Source of the DNA: Nocardia jiangxiensis NBRC 101359
Lineage (GTDB): Bacteria; Actinomycetota; Actinomycetes; Mycobacteriales; Mycobacteriaceae
NCBI RefSeq assembly: GCF_000308615.1
Contig: NZ_BAGB01000076.1
Span: 62,001-126,000 of the forward strand
Direction: 5' to 3'
DNA: 64,000 bases
In this document: positions 22,292-31,420 of the stretch, in pieces
How positions within the stretch are numbered: position 1 is the first letter of the stretch
Layout of the letters: each line of letters starts with the position of its first letter
Made by a program: the position numbers and the translations under genes
The notes under the pieces: model-generated
Told to the model about the DNA's origin: nothing
Seen by the model: only the letters and a program-made list of their open reading frames with translations
Databases searched by the model: none

Positions 22292-22798
22292 CCAGCACAG
22301 GATGTGCTTCAATTCTTCGAAATCATGCTTGAACAGCACCCGGCAAATCATCGTGCCGTCTTGCTGTTTCTCGATTTCGTAGTGATCCATGCGGCCCGAC
22401 CAGCGGACCCCATCCTTATCGACGGTTACATGGATATTCTTGGTCGTACGACCATCATGGTTGATAACCCATTGACTGAGGTAATAGTCGACAGGCATCT
22501 CGATCTTGCCCGAGCCGGTCTCGCCGTCGATCTCCTGGAAACTCGCGGTATAGGCGTGCGCGACCCTCCCTCGCAGGATCCAGTTGCCGTCGAATAGTTT
22601 GACGGTCGGCATCCTGAGGCGGTTGTCGCGCTGTTGTTTGATGTTGTTGACGATCGACCAGTATTCGGCGTCGCAATCGATCGGAGTTACTTCGGAATCA
22701 GGCTCGCCGGGGCCGCGATGAAACGGCTTTCGCAGCGTTACGGTCTGAGCCTCTTGCCGATATCGGCGGGCGTCTGTTGGCCCGAGGTTGTGAATCAT
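22226..22798 (-). CDS. Gp37-like minor tail protein, N-terminal part of a split gene
   Basis: 190 residues from ATG 22798. YWSIVNNIKQQRDNRLRMPT, KLFDGNWILRGRV, DGVRWSGRMDHYEI and KHDFEELKHILCW match the N-terminal third of Gp37-like proteins. The last ~22 residues (after HILCW) are basic, encoded by the hairpin insert, and not expected in the family. See the insert feature for the joining problem. Confidence 0.75.
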   Translation of the reverse strand: MIHNLGPTDARRYRQEAQTVTLRKPFHRGPGEPDSEVTPIDCDAEYWSIVNNIKQQRDNRLRMPTVKLFDGNWILRGRVAHAYTASFQEIDGETGSGKIEMPVDYYLSQWVINHDGRTTKNIHVTVDKDGVRWSGRMDHYEIEKQQDGTMICRVLFKHDFEELKHILCWVRPPLKFWITRKTRRGVDLAR

Positions 22799-22811
22799 GC
22801 AGAGCCTTTGC

Positions 22812-23750
22812 TCACTCTAGTCCCCAAGGTCTCGACCAGCTGCGGGGGCATCTGAGTTGAATGGAATTGCCGACTCCTGCGCCGGACACCGCGATCGGAA
22901 CCGGGGTAGGCTGCGTATACGCGGGAATCGGGTACAGGAATTCGACGCCGTTCATCCGCTGGTAAATCGCGGTGTCGAGGCTGGAGACGACCTGTCCGGC
23001 CATTGTCATTTCATCGGTGTCGACGACGACGTTTTCACCTGCGATCAGCGAGGGCATGGTGATCATGCGGCTGGCGTCGACGGTGGCGCGGTTGAAGCGG
23101 CTGTCGCCGTAGGAGTAATCGGGCAGGTGCCAGGTGATACCGGCGTTACCGGCTTGCAGGACCCATTTCGCCCACTGTTCGTTGTTGGTGGGGTTCCACT
23201 CGGTCAGCGTCGTTGTTTCGAGGCCGCCGTGCGTGGTGTCCGTCTTTGTAATGTAAGTCTGTGTCCAGTCGTCTTCGACCCATCGCGGATATGCGGCGAC
23301 GAACGTGACGAGAAGTAGGCCATACCGGCGCTCGTTCGGGTCGGATTGGACTTTGAGTTTCGGCGTGCCCTTCATGCGGACCGTCAAATACCTCGTGGAT
23401 TCGCCGACGATCTTGCAGTAGATCCGGCCGTCCTGCGTATAGCTCAGGCTCTTGCGGAACCGCGAATCGTTGACACGCCACGGAACGTCTTGTGTCGATT
23501 TGACGTTGAACGCGAACGCGAATTCGAACATATTCTCGCGCAGGCCGGTGTATCTGCCGCCGATCTCGAACGCCGTGGACTGGTAGATGGTGTCGATCGG
23601 CGATTCGTAGACGTCCTCGAAAGCTGTGCCGAGGCTTTGCGCGGTGAGGGTGATGCCTTCGTTGCCGTGAAAGTCGCCGCCAGACCAGTGATAGACGTTG
23701 TTGTCGGGGCCGACGTAATAGATTTCAAGCTTCTCGGGAGGGGCGGCCAA
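22812..23750 (-). CDS. Distal tail / minor tail protein
   Basis: 312 residues. I choose TTG 23750 (AAAGG 7 nt upstream; peptide MAAPPEKLEIYYVGPDNNVY) over an upstream ATG at 23786, which would start inside the terminator stem. The first gene after the tape measure in siphoviruses is usually the distal tail protein, and AAYPRWVEDDWTQTY plus the Trp/Pro pattern fit that family. Confidence 0.75.
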   Translation of the reverse strand: MAAPPEKLEIYYVGPDNNVYHWSGGDFHGNEGITLTAQSLGTAFEDVYESPIDTIYQSTAFEIGGRYTGLRENMFEFAFAFNVKSTQDVPWRVNDSRFRKSLSYTQDGRIYCKIVGESTRYLTVRMKGTPKLKVQSDPNERRYGLLLVTFVAAYPRWVEDDWTQTYITKTDTTHGGLETTTLTEWNPTNNEQWAKWVLQAGNAGITWHLPDYSYGDSRFNRATVDASRMITMPSLIAGENVVVDTDEMTMAGQVVSSLDTAIYQRMNGVEFLYPIPAYTQPTPVPIAVSGAGVGNSIQLRCPRSWSRPWGLE

Positions 23751-23770
23751 TGCGGGACCTTTCGAGCAGA

Positions 23771-23812
23771 AGAAAAGGCCCTCCATCCATCACTGAACGA
23801 AGGGCCTTTTCT
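23771..23812 (-). terminator. Terminator after the tape measure gene
   Basis: AGAAAAGGCCCT (23771-23782) pairs perfectly with AGGGCCTTTTCT (23801-23812). In the leftward transcript it starts 8 nt after the tape measure stop and ends in a U-rich run. Confidence 0.8.
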
Positions 23813-23820
23813 GGTGTATG

Positions 23821-26800
23821 TCAGCTGCCGAAGATTCCGAGCGGGTCGAAACCCAGGGTCGCTTCGCGCTGAGTTTGCTTCCACTTCCCCATCGCCTCGT
23901 CGACGTCGCTCACGTGGAAATGAACTTCGGTCGGGTGGAGGAATTGAGAAAGCGGATTCTGATTTTGCTGTTGCTGCGGCTGTGCGCCAGGAGGAGGCGT
24001 TCCCGGTTGCGTCGTGACACCCTCTTGTCCGGGGTCGAGCGGATTCGCCGGAGGCTTGGACAAGTCGCCTTGAATCTGATTGGACAGGGTTTGGTACGCG
24101 GGTTTGCCGAGCTTTCCCGACTTCTGATACGCGTCCAGCGCCAGCAGATAACTCGGAACCTGCGTGAATGCCGCTTCTGCAAGGCCGTCACCGCTCGTAG
24201 ATCCGCCGAGGTCTCCGACGAATTGATCGAAGTTGGCTTTCGCGAACGCCTGACCCGCCGACTGCGCCTTCAGTCCGAGACCGTTGGCTTGCGCTGCGGC
24301 GTTCCAGTTGTCGTTGAGATTGCCGAGCATGTTGTTCGGAATGACGGTTTCGCCGCCGCCGAACAGCACCAGTTCCGGGCCGAGTTCGCCGACCAGGGAC
24401 CACCCCTTCTTCGCGTTCGTCGTTCCGGTCGCGTAACCCTTCGGAGGCATATTCGCGTTCGCTTGCTGCACCCGATCAATCCCGCCGTATTTCGACTTGA
24501 TGTAATTGATGCTCGCTGCGAGGTTGTCGACACCTTCGAAGATGTTTTTGTGGCCTGGTGCGGCGAATGCCGCGAACGTGGTCCCCGTCGTTTGAGCCAA
24601 ACCCTTCGATGGATTACCGGCTTTCGCGTTGTCGTCCCAGTCGTTGATCGCGCCGGTATTCCACCCGGATTCGCGCTCGACGAGGGTGTTCATCCCGGCT
24701 TCCCACTGCTCTTTCGTGCCGGGAGGCGGAGTGTGGGTCAGTGCCAGCGCGGCATCGATCACCGCCAGCCGGTCACCGGTCGGGATTGCTCCGCCGATGG
24801 TGTTCGTCGATTCGTGGCCGCGAATGAGGTTGGCGATGTCGTCACGGCTCTTGGTCGCGATCTGCTTCGGGAAGCTACCGAGGAAGCCCTTCTGGCCGCC
24901 GATCATCGGGTCGGGAATCGCGTTCAGCACCGGGTCGGTCAGCTTCTGGAACAAATCCGAAATGCCGGACCGGACGCCGCCGACCACTGCCTGGAACGCG
25001 CTGCCGATCATGCCGAAGAAGCCGCCACCAGATCCCTTGTCCCCATCAGCTCCAGCGCCCGAATATGCGGGGTTGAAGAACTTCCCGGGCAGGTAGTAGT
25101 GGTCAGCGAACTGCGAGTCGTCAGCGCCGATTGCAGGGCCGTCTACGCGGATGTCATCGTGAACGCCGCCCGACTCCAGCTTGTGTCCGGCGAGAGTGGT
25201 CGCCATGTGTCCGTAATTGCCGGGCAGCGGTGTGACGCCGATCTCCATGATTCCGCCACGTCCTGGAACGAACCCGAGCGCGGTGAAGTCGGAGGTCGTA
25301 GTGAATTCCCGCTTCGGAGTACGACCCAGGAGCGAGTCGTAGATACCGGAAGCCAAACCCGAACAGTCCAGCCAGCCTTGGTCGTTGTATGGCCTGCCTT
25401 GATAGCCAGCAGCCCACTGCAGAGCACGGGCGATTGCCGGGTTGGTCGAACCGTCTGTCGGGCCGCCGTCAGCGAATCTCAGTCCGGCCGCTTTGCGCAT
25501 ATGCCGGAACGCGATGCCGCCGAGGGAGAATCCCGGAACTTCGGCCTCGGCGTGTGCGGGTGTGCCGCCGAGTGCGAACCCTGGAATCATCGCGCGTTCG
25601 CCGCCGAAATTCATGGCATCCAATACCGCGCGGTTGCGGCTGGTCGCTTCGGCGTTGACGATGTATTCCCGGTTGGAAACGGCTACGACATGTTTGTCCT
25701 CGCGCGAACCGCCGGTGCCGTTGATATATCCGGGTGAACCGTCCGGCTGACCACCGCTTGCGTATCCCGGAATAGTATCAATTTTGCCCAGGCCGGGAAT
25801 CTTGCCGACGATGTCGTTGTTCCAGATGCCGATAACCCAGTTGATCGGGGTAGCGAACACCTTTTTGATTCCGTCCCAGATATCGCCGATATCCTTCAGC
25901 AGCCCGGAGAAGGTGCCTTTGATTCCGTCGACGAAGCTGCCGATGCCGGTGTCGTTCTTCAGCGCATCCCACGCCTTCGAAGCGATATCCTTGACGTCGC
26001 CCCACAATTTCGTGAACGCGTCGGCGATTTTCTTTCCGAGATCTTCGACGAGCTTGATCAGTTTATCGGGCAGCGATTCGAACCATTTGATGACGTCGTT
26101 GACCAAGTCCGGGATAATCGAGTGACCGACCATTTCGTCGTACAGCCATTCGAACCAGTGGATAATTCCGTTGACAATTCCGAGAACGATTCCTTCGACG
26201 GTTTTCCAGGCACCCTTCAGGATGTCGATGACCTCGCCGAACAGCGACGTAACCAGGTGCCATACTCCGGCAAAGAATGTGCCCAGTCCGGACAGCATAT
26301 CTTTAAATCCGTTGCCTATTCCGTCGAGTCCGCTCTTGAACGTCGAGAAATCGCCGGTGAATACACCCTTCAGGAGGCCGAATATGGTCTTGAAGAAATT
26401 GAAGCAGATTTCGAAGACGCCCTTCACGGTCTCGAAGAATCCGCTGATCATCATAATCAGGCCGCGGACCGCGTTGACGATATTCTTGATCGTGTCGACA
26501 AAAACGCCGATAATCGGCCCTATGACCCCGGAAATTACGCTCATCACGACTTTTCCGATAGCGACGAACGCGCCGCCGATAAAGTCGAGAATAGGCTTCG
26601 AGTTATTCCACAGAACCTTCAGCGAAGACCACAAAGAATCGAACGCCGGTTTCAGGTCTTTATCCCATTCGGCTTTCAGGCTCGACCATATTCCGCCGAA
26701 CGTAGCCTTCATATCCTGGAGTTCAGGAGCGAATGTTTTGCCGAGCGACTTTCCGGCGGAGACTACCGCGCCACCGACGCTGGACCCGGCGTGCATGATC

Positions 26801-29800
26801 GCGCTTCCGGTTTTCTGCAGGCCGGTCTGACCGTTGGAATCCTTCTTCGTCGCGAAGCTCGCTACAGCGCCGCCAGCCTTCTTCGTGTCGTTGACGACGG
26901 CCGCGCCGAACTCCTGGACCCCCTTGGGCATCTTGTTCCAGATGTCTTGGAAGACCTTGGTTTGCGTTGCGAGGTAACCGATTCCGGCTGCGACGCCTGC
27001 GATAGCGCCCGCAATCAACACGAACGGGTTCAGGTCCAGTGCCGCGTCGAGCAGGAACCACCCGGCGGCTAGGGGAGCCAGGATCGGCAGCATCGGCTGG
27101 AGCCAATTCATCACTGCGGCAAAGCCGGTCGCGAGATCCTTGATGATCGGGGCGATGGCGATGATCGCGGGGAACGAACTCTGCACGAGAATGCCGATGA
27201 TCTGGCCGACGTCCTTCATCACGCTCGCGATGGCGCTGGCGATGACGGGCAGATCCTTCATCCCGGGACCGAGGCCGTTCAGAAACCCCGCAGCCAGGTC
27301 ATTGACGCCTTGCAGCAGCGTCGACAGCGCCTGAGAAGCGGGTCCGGCGTACTGGCCGATGAATGTGCCGATCTGAATGAGGAACTTACCGACCTGATCA
27401 CCCAGCGAGCGCCACAGATCACCGAAACCGGCCGACCCTGCAGACATCTGCGAGAACATCGTGCCGATATCGGTTCCGAGTGAGCGCATCCCGTCGCGGA
27501 AGCCCGTAACAGCTGGTTGCGAATTCTGCAGCGCCGTAACGACTCCCGGCACGGGCCCGAGCATCAACCCGGTCAGTGCGTCGGTGAACGGCTGAACGTA
27601 ATCGGCCGCGCTCTGGAAGCCCTGCTGAATAACCGGCTTCATGTCCATGAACTGCTGTTTCAGCGACTGCATCGCGTTGTGCAACGGGCCCTGAAGTGGC
27701 GCAGCGAGATCCGCGAACATCGCAGACATCTGAGACATCGCGCTATTAGCGTCCTTGGTCGCTTTCGCGAGTTCGCTATTGGCGCGGGCCTGTTCCTGAA
27801 GCGCGACCTTGACAGACTCGGCGGCTTTGAGCTGAGCTTCGGCGGTCTCGCGCTGAGTGTTGACGAGATCCTGTTGCGAGACCTTCTGCTGATAATCTGC
27901 GTCAGCCAGAGCCTCTTTACCCTTGATGACCTTGTCGTTGCCTTCGACACCCTTTTTGGCTGCGACAGCCGCGTTGTCCTGAAGCTGCTGATTCTTCACG
28001 CGAACTTCGTCTTGGTGGGCTTTCGCTTCATCGATTTGATTGAAAGCGTCTTCGTAATCAAGCGGCGTAACGTCTTGCCGCTTACCGAGTTGGGTGAGGT
28101 TTTGGTATGCGCGCGCTACACCAATGTCGGCGGAACGCTGATTGATCGGAGCCTGCTCGAGCTGCAGCTGCAGATCCTCGAGTTCCTGGCGAGCGTCGCG
28201 GTATGCCTCGGTGAGTGACCGGCGGGCATCTTCCTCGTTGCGGTCGGCCATCTGTACTTCGTGCTGCGCTGCCGCGATCCTCTGGCTGGATTCGATCGCC
28301 GTATCGGCGACATCTCGGTACGCCTGGGCGAGGTCACGCTTGGCGGTCTCGGCTTGCAGCTGCGCGGCGTCCATCGCCTCTTTGTGGCTGGCGGCGAGCC
28401 GCTTGTTGACCGCGATAGCCGCTCCACCGGCTGCGATGACACCAGCGGCAAGACCGGTCGTCATCACCGCGCCCAGAGCCGCAGAGCCGAGGCTGACCAG
28501 CGCCATAGCCGACGCAAGATCCTTGACCGACTTCGTAGCCTTATCAGCAGCGCTCTTGATGCCGTCCAGGCCGCTGGAGTCGGTATCGACCCTTGCAGTC
28601 CGCGCCTTTGCGACTTCGTCGAGTTGGGCTCTCGCTTCGGCGGTGTCGGCCTTCGCGGTGATCACTGCCTCGCGCTGTTGTGCGGAGTGCTCGAACTGCG
28701 CATTCGATATACCGGTCGCAGCTGTGTTCTTGATCGTCGAGATAGTGCGGCTGGCGTCGGCGTCGACTTGGTCGCGATTTTCGCCCCGGTAGACGGCCAC
28801 CTGACGCGTCGCGACGGCTCGGTCGATGTCGCGTTTAGCTCCTGCGCTCCGTTGGTCGATGTCGAGCTTTTTGTTTCGTGCCGCGAAATCGAGGTTGTCC
28901 TTCGCGCTGGTGATCATCGTCTGGATTTCCATCGGCCGCTTGCCGGGGAAAGCCTTGTCGAGTTCGTCCTTCGCGTTCTTCAGATCAAGATCAATTTGAA
29001 GTTTGCGGCGCTTGGCTACGTCATCGATCGCGGCCTTCGCATCACCGGCTTGCGCCTGGACCCTGATCGTCGCTGTACGATCCTCGGCGGTCTTGTCGAT
29101 CTTCGCTTTGGCCGTTGCCGCCGATTCCATCGCTTTCTGAGCCTGGGACTGCTTGCGTGCGTGAGCTTTTTCCGCAGCGCTCTGGTCGCGAGCGTCCTGG
29201 ACGATTCCGGCTTTGGTTTTCTTCGTGGTGGCGCGTTCGTCGATCCCTTGCTGATCCGCCCACTGCTGGACTACGTTCTTTTGCCGCAGCTCATCCATCC
29301 GCGCGGAGTTCTTGGCGTTCTTCGCCTCGGATTCGAGCCCGCTCTTTTCATTGAACGCCGCACGCGCCGATTGCGGATTTCGCCTTCGATCGGGATATCG
29401 TTCATTGACGTCGCGTTTCGCCTGCCCGAGCCCTTCATCGATCTCGACGTAGCGCTTGCGGCGCACCTCTTCGATCGCGTAATTCATCCTGTTTTTCTGG
29501 GCGATCAGGTCGCTCATGCGCTTTTGCGAGGCGGCGTCGGCTTCGATTTTCGCTACGATCGGCGAGACGCGGGGTTTCGCGAGTTCGTTGAGTTCGGCAT
29601 TGGCTTCGGAGACGTTCTCGGGGGTTGCGACGAACTCCGCTGCGCGTTTCTGGTTCAGCCCGTCGAAAGCGGCTGCTGCTTCGGAGACGCCTTGGACTTC
29701 CGTGCCGATGACGTTGGTGCGGTCGCGCATAGCGTCATCGGCAGCAGTGGCGGCTTCGCGAGCATTCTCGGGCCGATACCGGATGATCACCGTGCGGTCG

Positions 29801-30141
29801 TGCGCAGCCTGGTCGAGATCCCGCACCGCGTCCGCTGTCTCGGCTACAGCCTTCATCGTCACCGGACGGAAGCGGGCGGTTTCGTTGAGCTGCCCCTCGG
29901 CGGTCTTGGTGTCGGCAACGCCGTGGAGATGAACGTCCTGGGGCGTGCTCGTCAGAGCCTTGATTTCCGCTATATCATCGTCGAGGCCGGACAGCTTGAC
30001 GCGGATGTTGATCGCCTCGTCGGCCAATTTTTGGAGTTCGGTGCGCGTCTCCAAAAAGTCCTTGCGAGCGGCTTCCATCGCCGGTTTACCGAGATATGCG
30101 GCGGTGATGGAGAATTCCAGCGAGGACCTTACTGTTGCCAT
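23821..30141 (-). CDS. Tape measure protein with NlpC/P60-like and SLT domains
   Basis: 2106 residues. Residues ~1-540 are helical repeats of roughly 60 residues (AxAxLDxVAKxR units). A hydrophobic segment at ~547-580 (SLGSAALGAVMTTGLAAGVI) precedes a second coiled region. The central part (~950-1500) is Trp/Phe-rich helical. Around 1575-1690 is a papain-like NlpC/P60-type domain (YNDQGWLDCSGLASGIYDSL, later YGHMATT). Around 1785-1895 is a lytic transglycosylase domain (LVERESGWNTGAIND, GLAQTTGTTFAAF). It sets tail length, and the enzymes probably open the wall during DNA entry. At ~0.15 nm per residue the tail would be about 0.3 micrometres. Confidence 0.95.
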   Translation of the reverse strand: MATVRSSLEFSITAAYLGKPAMEAARKDFLETRTELQKLADEAINIRVKLSGLDDDIAEIKALTSTPQDVHLHGVADTKTAEGQLNETARFRPVTMKAVAETADAVRDLDQAAHDRTVIIRYRPENAREAATAADDAMRDRTNVIGTEVQGVSEAAAAFDGLNQKRAAEFVATPENVSEANAELNELAKPRVSPIVAKIEADAASQKRMSDLIAQKNRMNYAIEEVRRKRYVEIDEGLGQAKRDVNERYPDRRRNPQSARAAFNEKSGLESEAKNAKNSARMDELRQKNVVQQWADQQGIDERATTKKTKAGIVQDARDQSAAEKAHARKQSQAQKAMESAATAKAKIDKTAEDRTATIRVQAQAGDAKAAIDDVAKRRKLQIDLDLKNAKDELDKAFPGKRPMEIQTMITSAKDNLDFAARNKKLDIDQRSAGAKRDIDRAVATRQVAVYRGENRDQVDADASRTISTIKNTAATGISNAQFEHSAQQREAVITAKADTAEARAQLDEVAKARTARVDTDSSGLDGIKSAADKATKSVKDLASAMALVSLGSAALGAVMTTGLAAGVIAAGGAAIAVNKRLAASHKEAMDAAQLQAETAKRDLAQAYRDVADTAIESSQRIAAAQHEVQMADRNEEDARRSLTEAYRDARQELEDLQLQLEQAPINQRSADIGVARAYQNLTQLGKRQDVTPLDYEDAFNQIDEAKAHQDEVRVKNQQLQDNAAVAAKKGVEGNDKVIKGKEALADADYQQKVSQQDLVNTQRETAEAQLKAAESVKVALQEQARANSELAKATKDANSAMSQMSAMFADLAAPLQGPLHNAMQSLKQQFMDMKPVIQQGFQSAADYVQPFTDALTGLMLGPVPGVVTALQNSQPAVTGFRDGMRSLGTDIGTMFSQMSAGSAGFGDLWRSLGDQVGKFLIQIGTFIGQYAGPASQALSTLLQGVNDLAAGFLNGLGPGMKDLPVIASAIASVMKDVGQIIGILVQSSFPAIIAIAPIIKDLATGFAAVMNWLQPMLPILAPLAAGWFLLDAALDLNPFVLIAGAIAGVAAGIGYLATQTKVFQDIWNKMPKGVQEFGAAVVNDTKKAGGAVASFATKKDSNGQTGLQKTGSAIMHAGSSVGGAVVSAGKSLGKTFAPELQDMKATFGGIWSSLKAEWDKDLKPAFDSLWSSLKVLWNNSKPILDFIGGAFVAIGKVVMSVISGVIGPIIGVFVDTIKNIVNAVRGLIMMISGFFETVKGVFEICFNFFKTIFGLLKGVFTGDFSTFKSGLDGIGNGFKDMLSGLGTFFAGVWHLVTSLFGEVIDILKGAWKTVEGIVLGIVNGIIHWFEWLYDEMVGHSIIPDLVNDVIKWFESLPDKLIKLVEDLGKKIADAFTKLWGDVKDIASKAWDALKNDTGIGSFVDGIKGTFSGLLKDIGDIWDGIKKVFATPINWVIGIWNNDIVGKIPGLGKIDTIPGYASGGQPDGSPGYINGTGGSREDKHVVAVSNREYIVNAEATSRNRAVLDAMNFGGERAMIPGFALGGTPAHAEAEVPGFSLGGIAFRHMRKAAGLRFADGGPTDGSTNPAIARALQWAAGYQGRPYNDQGWLDCSGLASGIYDSLLGRTPKREFTTTSDFTALGFVPGRGGIMEIGVTPLPGNYGHMATTLAGHKLESGGVHDDIRVDGPAIGADDSQFADHYYLPGKFFNPAYSGAGADGDKGSGGGFFGMIGSAFQAVVGGVRSGISDLFQKLTDPVLNAIPDPMIGGQKGFLGSFPKQIATKSRDDIANLIRGHESTNTIGGAIPTGDRLAVIDAALALTHTPPPGTKEQWEAGMNTLVERESGWNTGAINDWDDNAKAGNPSKGLAQTTGTTFAAFAAPGHKNIFEGVDNLAASINYIKSKYGGIDRVQQANANMPPKGYATGTTNAKKGWSLVGELGPELVLFGGGETVIPNNMLGNLNDNWNAAAQANGLGLKAQSAGQAFAKANFDQFVGDLGGSTSGDGLAEAAFTQVPSYLLALDAYQKSGKLGKPAYQTLSNQIQGDLSKPPANPLDPGQEGVTTQPGTPPPGAQPQQQQNQNPLSQFLHPTEVHFHVSDVDEAMGKWKQTQREATLGFDPLGIFGS

Positions 30142-30163
30142 GACGTACGTCCTTCGCTGATAT

Positions 30164-30559
30164 TCAGTTGACTAGATATGCCGCCACGGTGTAGGTGATC
30201 GCGTTAGCGTTGCTGTGGGTGACGACGATTCGCGTGAAAGGCGGCAGGAAATCCGAAGCAGCGAGATTCGCCGTCGTGGTGATGCCGGGGTGGATTTTCA
30301 ATGCCGTCGTGCCGACTGCGGTGATAGCGGGCGAAGTGAGGATCGTCCATGTATTGCCCGACAAGCGGTCTACGCCTTGAATCGACACGGTAATCGATGG
30401 CGTGGAAACAACCGCGCTGACATCGCAGACCACGACAAGGCCGCTGTAGCGATCGATGCCTTGAATTTCATATGTATCAGGGCTGGCGGTGCGCGAAGCG
30501 GAGGTGAGGATATTGACGGCAGGACCGGCCTGGGTCGCCTCGAGTATGTGATTCGCCAT
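30164..30559 (-). CDS. Small virion-like beta protein
   Basis: 131 residues. Repeated Thr/Val/Ile strands (TYEIQGIDRYSGLVVVCDVS, ITVSIQGVDRLSGNTWTILT). The IQGxDRxSG unit occurs twice, suggesting internal duplication. Lies between tape measure and chaperones; perhaps a tail-tube decoration. Confidence 0.55.
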   Translation of the reverse strand: MANHILEATQAGPAVNILTSASRTASPDTYEIQGIDRYSGLVVVCDVSAVVSTPSITVSIQGVDRLSGNTWTILTSPAITAVGTTALKIHPGITTTANLAASDFLPPFTRIVVTHSNANAITYTVAAYLVN

Positions 30560-30593
30560 TTAAAGCTTTCCTTTTGAAGCTGGCAGGCCGGTT

Positions 30594-30905
30594 CTAGCCG
30601 CCGAATTGAGCGTCGAGTTCGCCGATGTCTTCGCTGATCCCCTCGTCCTCGTCGGGTGCGAAAATCTCGTTGGGGCGCGGAACTCGATACCTCGGCGGGA
30701 CGGGGTTTTCGCCCTCTCCGGACCACGCGCCGCCAGTGAGATACAGTAAATCTTGGAGCTTTTCGTGGATGTGGGCGAGCATGTCGTCCGAATAAGCGCG
30801 GTCGAGGGGGCCGGATGCTTGTTCGTATGCTCGCCACTCCGCGAGTTCATGAGATGAGATGGTTTCGAGTAGTTCCTCGACCGTTCTCCCGAGCGCGAGA
30901 GCTAG
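30594..30905 (-). CDS. Tail assembly chaperone, frameshifted extension
   Basis: About 103 residues in the -1 frame relative to the upstream chaperone, beginning near FRLALALGRTVEELLETISS, then ELAEWRAYEQASGP. This is the typical T part of the G/GT tail chaperone pair. It has no well-placed start of its own, so it is probably made only as a -1 frameshift fusion. The slip must occur before the zero-frame TAG at 30904-30902. Confidence 0.75.
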   Translation of the reverse strand, partial: LALALGRTVEELLETISSHELAEWRAYEQASGPLDRAYSDDMLAHIHEKLQDLLYLTGGAWSGEGENPVPPRYRVPRPNEIFAPDEDEGISEDIGELDAQFGG

Positions 30906-31300
30906 TCGGAAATAGAATCCGCGTCGGGAGTCTCGTCGAAAGATTCGGTCAGCTCCTCGACATCCTCATCCGTCATTCCGTTCAGCCGCTGGGCCGCGTT
31001 GAATACACGCTGAAGTGCCGCGACGCTTTTGTTGCCGAGCATGTCGATCTCAGCGCGGGTTTTGAACATCCGCTCGCCGGATTCGTCGACCATGCACAGC
31101 CCGACCAGCCGGGCCCGGAAGTTGACGAAGTTCTCTTCACGCTTACCGCCGCGCGTACGGACGGTCGAGGACTCGAATTCGTCGCGCTCGCGGCCGGACA
31201 GGGTACGAACCAAGACCGAACCACCCCACTCGGGGACGTCGACTTCCTCGGTCTTGCGGTCTTCAGCGGCGAGAATCTGATCACGATTAAGCAGAGCCAT
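30902..31300 (-). CDS. Tail assembly chaperone (upstream, G-type)
   Basis: 132 residues from ATG 31300 (MALLNRDQILAAEDRKTEEV, then VPEWGGSVLVRTLSGRERDE). This opening is characteristic of actinophage tail assembly chaperones. The acidic C terminus ends TPDADSISD before TAG; the -1 frame continues as the extension. Confidence 0.85.
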   Translation of the reverse strand: MALLNRDQILAAEDRKTEEVDVPEWGGSVLVRTLSGRERDEFESSTVRTRGGKREENFVNFRARLVGLCMVDESGERMFKTRAEIDMLGNKSVAALQRVFNAAQRLNGMTDEDVEELTESFDETPDADSISD

Positions 31301-31364
31301 TTTGCGGGGCCTTTCAAAACTGTTGCGGGGCTTGATAAAACGCGGGCATGGGGAATTAAGGGAT

Positions 31365-31395
31365 GGGTGCAGGGGCCCGCAAAAAACCTGCACCC
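31365..31395 (-). terminator. Stem-loop between tail genes, weak terminator or attenuator
   Basis: GGGTGCAGG (31365-31373) pairs with CCTGCACCC (31387-31395). The U-run lies in the loop and not after the stem, so read-through is likely. Confidence 0.4.
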
Positions 31396-31420
31396 TCCCG
31401 TCTATGAGAGGTGTTGAGCC

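Noticed and set aside
28261..30171. A 636-codon rightward open frame opposite the tape measure
   Set aside because: Shadow of the tape measure; low-complexity and no start signal.
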